Of a stretch of 64,000 bases of DNA, positions 62,867 through 64,000 are shown in pieces. Position numbers and translations under genes: made by a program. This DNA comes from an uncultured Eubacterium sp. GTDB lineage: Bacteria > Bacillota > Clostridia > Lachnospirales > Lachnospiraceae. The stretch is taken from NCBI GenBank assembly GCA_934322085.1, contig CAKRGF010000008.1:1-64000 (forward strand), given 5' to 3'. Positions within the stretch are counted from its first letter, which is position 1; every line of letters starts with the position of its first letter. A model generated the notes under the pieces. It saw only the letters and a program-made list of their open reading frames with translations, was not told where the DNA came from and made no database searches.

Positions 62867-62885
62867 TTGCATAGAATCTAAAAAG

Positions 62886-62923
62886 GAAGTGTTTGCCGAT
62901 TTTCCGGCAAACACTTCTTTTTT
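62886..62923 (+). terminator. Terminator of rpsF-ssb-rpsR
   Basis: GAAGTGTTTGCCG and CGGCAAACACTTC form a perfect 13-bp stem with a 6-nt loop, followed by TTTTTT. It also ends next to the converging leucine-rich-repeat gene. Confidence 0.95.
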
Positions 62924-64000
62924 CTAAAATGTATACAATTTTTCAATTCCTATACAATTAACATCCTTTTCATCAAAACGGAAATGATCTTCCGCCCATT
63001 TCTCATAAATATCTTTTGAACCTTGTGGCACATATACAGGATTAAAACATGGTATCGCTGCATATTGCCATCCGGGAACAATAGCATTAATCTGAGGCGG
63101 TGTCTTTGAATGAAAATACACTTTTGTACTTAAATTATGAAAGAAAATCCAATACGTTTCCAATGTTTTTACAGATTCCGGAATATCGACCCGCTCAAGT
63201 TCTGCACAGTTATCAGCCCCCGTCATTGTTGCATTCTCATTGAGTATTGTTACTTTCGACGAAATAGCTATTTTATTATTCTTAACCACCGCCGTAATCA
63301 TCTCTCCGGTTGCTTTCTTATATACGCACTGTCCATCTTTTGCATATACCGGATTAGCAGTATCTACCGTAATCTTCTTAATATTTTTACTATACAGCGC
63401 ATATCTTTTCAAATCAATCACATGAGCCGGCAACACAAGTTTTTTCATTTTGCAGTCCCGCAATGCGTTCGTGTCAATTGAGCTTGTTTTGGAAGAAATC
63501 GTATATTTCTTCTTAGCCGGCAAAACCCAATACAACTGCTTTCCATCTTTTGATAACACCGCACCTTTTTCAACTTTATAAGTCTTATTGGATTTTGATA
63601 ACTTCATTTCAGAAATTGCCGGACAGTCTGCAAACACCTCACGATCAAATTCCTGTAACTTTTTCGGAAGCGTCACCGATTTTAATTTTCTACATCCATA
63701 AAATGCAGAGCGCGGAATCTTCTTGACTCCGGAAGGAATTGTTACCTGCTTTAATGCACGCAGACCACTAAAACAGCAATTTGTAAGTTCTTTAACTGTT
63801 TTTGGAATAATAAGTTTCTGTGTTTTTCTCAAGCTATACATGTAACCATCACAATCGTGCGCTTCTTCTACCCATATTCCAAAAATTGTTCTGTAAAACT
63901 CATTATCCTCACCCATATCTTCCGTCCAGCCAAGTTTCGTCACTTTTCGTCCTTTGATTTTGGAAGGAAATTTTAATGTCTTTGTACTTCCCTTTTTCGA
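62924..64000 (-). CDS. BspA-type leucine-rich-repeat surface protein (3' part; N-terminus outside window)
   Basis: At least 358 residues; the reading frame stays open to the window edge, so the start is not in view. The first internal ATG (63943) is not the likely start. Repeats of the LRR_5 (Treponema pallidum/BspA) type occur: TVKELTNCCFSGLRALKQVTIPSGVKKIPRSAFYGCRKLKSVTLPKKLQEFDREVFADCPAISEMKL in segments, and later MKKLVLPAHVIDLKRYALYS and ELERVDIPESVKTLETYW. These are usually secreted cell-surface or adhesion proteins in gut Clostridia. The signal peptide cannot be checked here. Confidence 0.85.
   Translation of the reverse strand, partial: SKKGSTKTLKFPSKIKGRKVTKLGWTEDMGEDNEFYRTIFGIWVEEAHDCDGYMYSLRKTQKLIIPKTVKELTNCCFSGLRALKQVTIPSGVKKIPRSAFYGCRKLKSVTLPKKLQEFDREVFADCPAISEMKLSKSNKTYKVEKGAVLSKDGKQLYWVLPAKKKYTISSKTSSIDTNALRDCKMKKLVLPAHVIDLKRYALYSKNIKKITVDTANPVYAKDGQCVYKKATGEMITAVVKNNKIAISSKVTILNENATMTGADNCAELERVDIPESVKTLETYWIFFHNLSTKVYFHSKTPPQINAIVPGWQYAAIPCFNPVYVPQGSKDIYEKWAEDHFRFDEKDVNCIGIEKLYTF

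Overview
The window reads as chromosomal DNA of a low-to-moderate-GC, anaerobic, spore-forming Firmicute, most likely a Lachnospiraceae-type gut Clostridium. Supporting this are sporulation genes (spoVG, yyaC, a CwlD-like amidase), strict-anaerobe enzymes (an [FeFe] hydrogenase, indolepyruvate:ferredoxin oxidoreductase), paired GlgC/GlgD, BspA-type leucine-rich repeats, and secreted glycosidases with Pro/Thr linkers. No rRNA, tRNA, CRISPR array, prophage or transposase gene was seen. Genus and species cannot be fixed from the sequence alone.

Layout. 1-16.7 kb: a GDSL esterase and tmcAL (+), converging on a pth-mfd-lipoprotein-malQ operon (-); a glgC-glgD-spoVG operon (-) divergent from murC (+); then a primosome pair (DnaD-like, DnaI-like) and a long PRPP synthetase. 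The primosome pair is preceded by clusters of DnaA-box-like 9-mers. 16.8-26 kb: a class A PBP, a CgeB-like glycosyltransferase, a monomeric [FeFe] hydrogenase, a WYL regulator, a diguanylate cyclase and a sodium:solute symporter, all on the minus strand. 26-36 kb: a long minus-strand operon, sua5 - YwlE-like - rpiB - proC - atpZ - atpI - atpBEFHAGDC, whose c subunit carries a sodium-binding signature. 36-42.3 kb: CwlD-like amidase, a GH18 protein and a PurF-like protein (-), with apt and a purine permease (+) diverging from it. 42.4-53.7 kb: amidohydrolase with iorAB; a NYN/LOTUS protein with CvpA-like, DUF5711-like and MPN-like membrane proteins; yyaC converging on recR-ebfC-dnaX-pfkA. 53.8-61.5 kb: a plant-polysaccharide island with secreted GH43, AraC regulator, aldo/keto reductase, FucI-like isomerase, xylulokinase and two small envelope proteins. 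61.5-64 kb: DUF951, rpsF-ssb-rpsR and the 3' part of a leucine-rich-repeat protein cut by the window edge.

Most genes are housekeeping genes in well-known families. The unusual material is as follows: (1) a branched palindromic repeat element with three members, two of which end exactly 16 nt before the -35 box of a gene promoter; (2) a PurF homologue that lacks the N-terminal Cys nucleophile but keeps the PRPP and Fe-S residues, next to apt and a purine permease; (3) a YwlE-position phosphatase homologue that has lost the catalytic Cys and Arg; (4) a membrane protein with what looks like a metal-free MPN domain; (5) DnaA-box-like arrays upstream of the primosome genes; (6) dnaX with AGG where the ATG should be; (7) a FucI-family isomerase paired with xylulokinase. 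All functions are read from motifs and context; no database search was possible.
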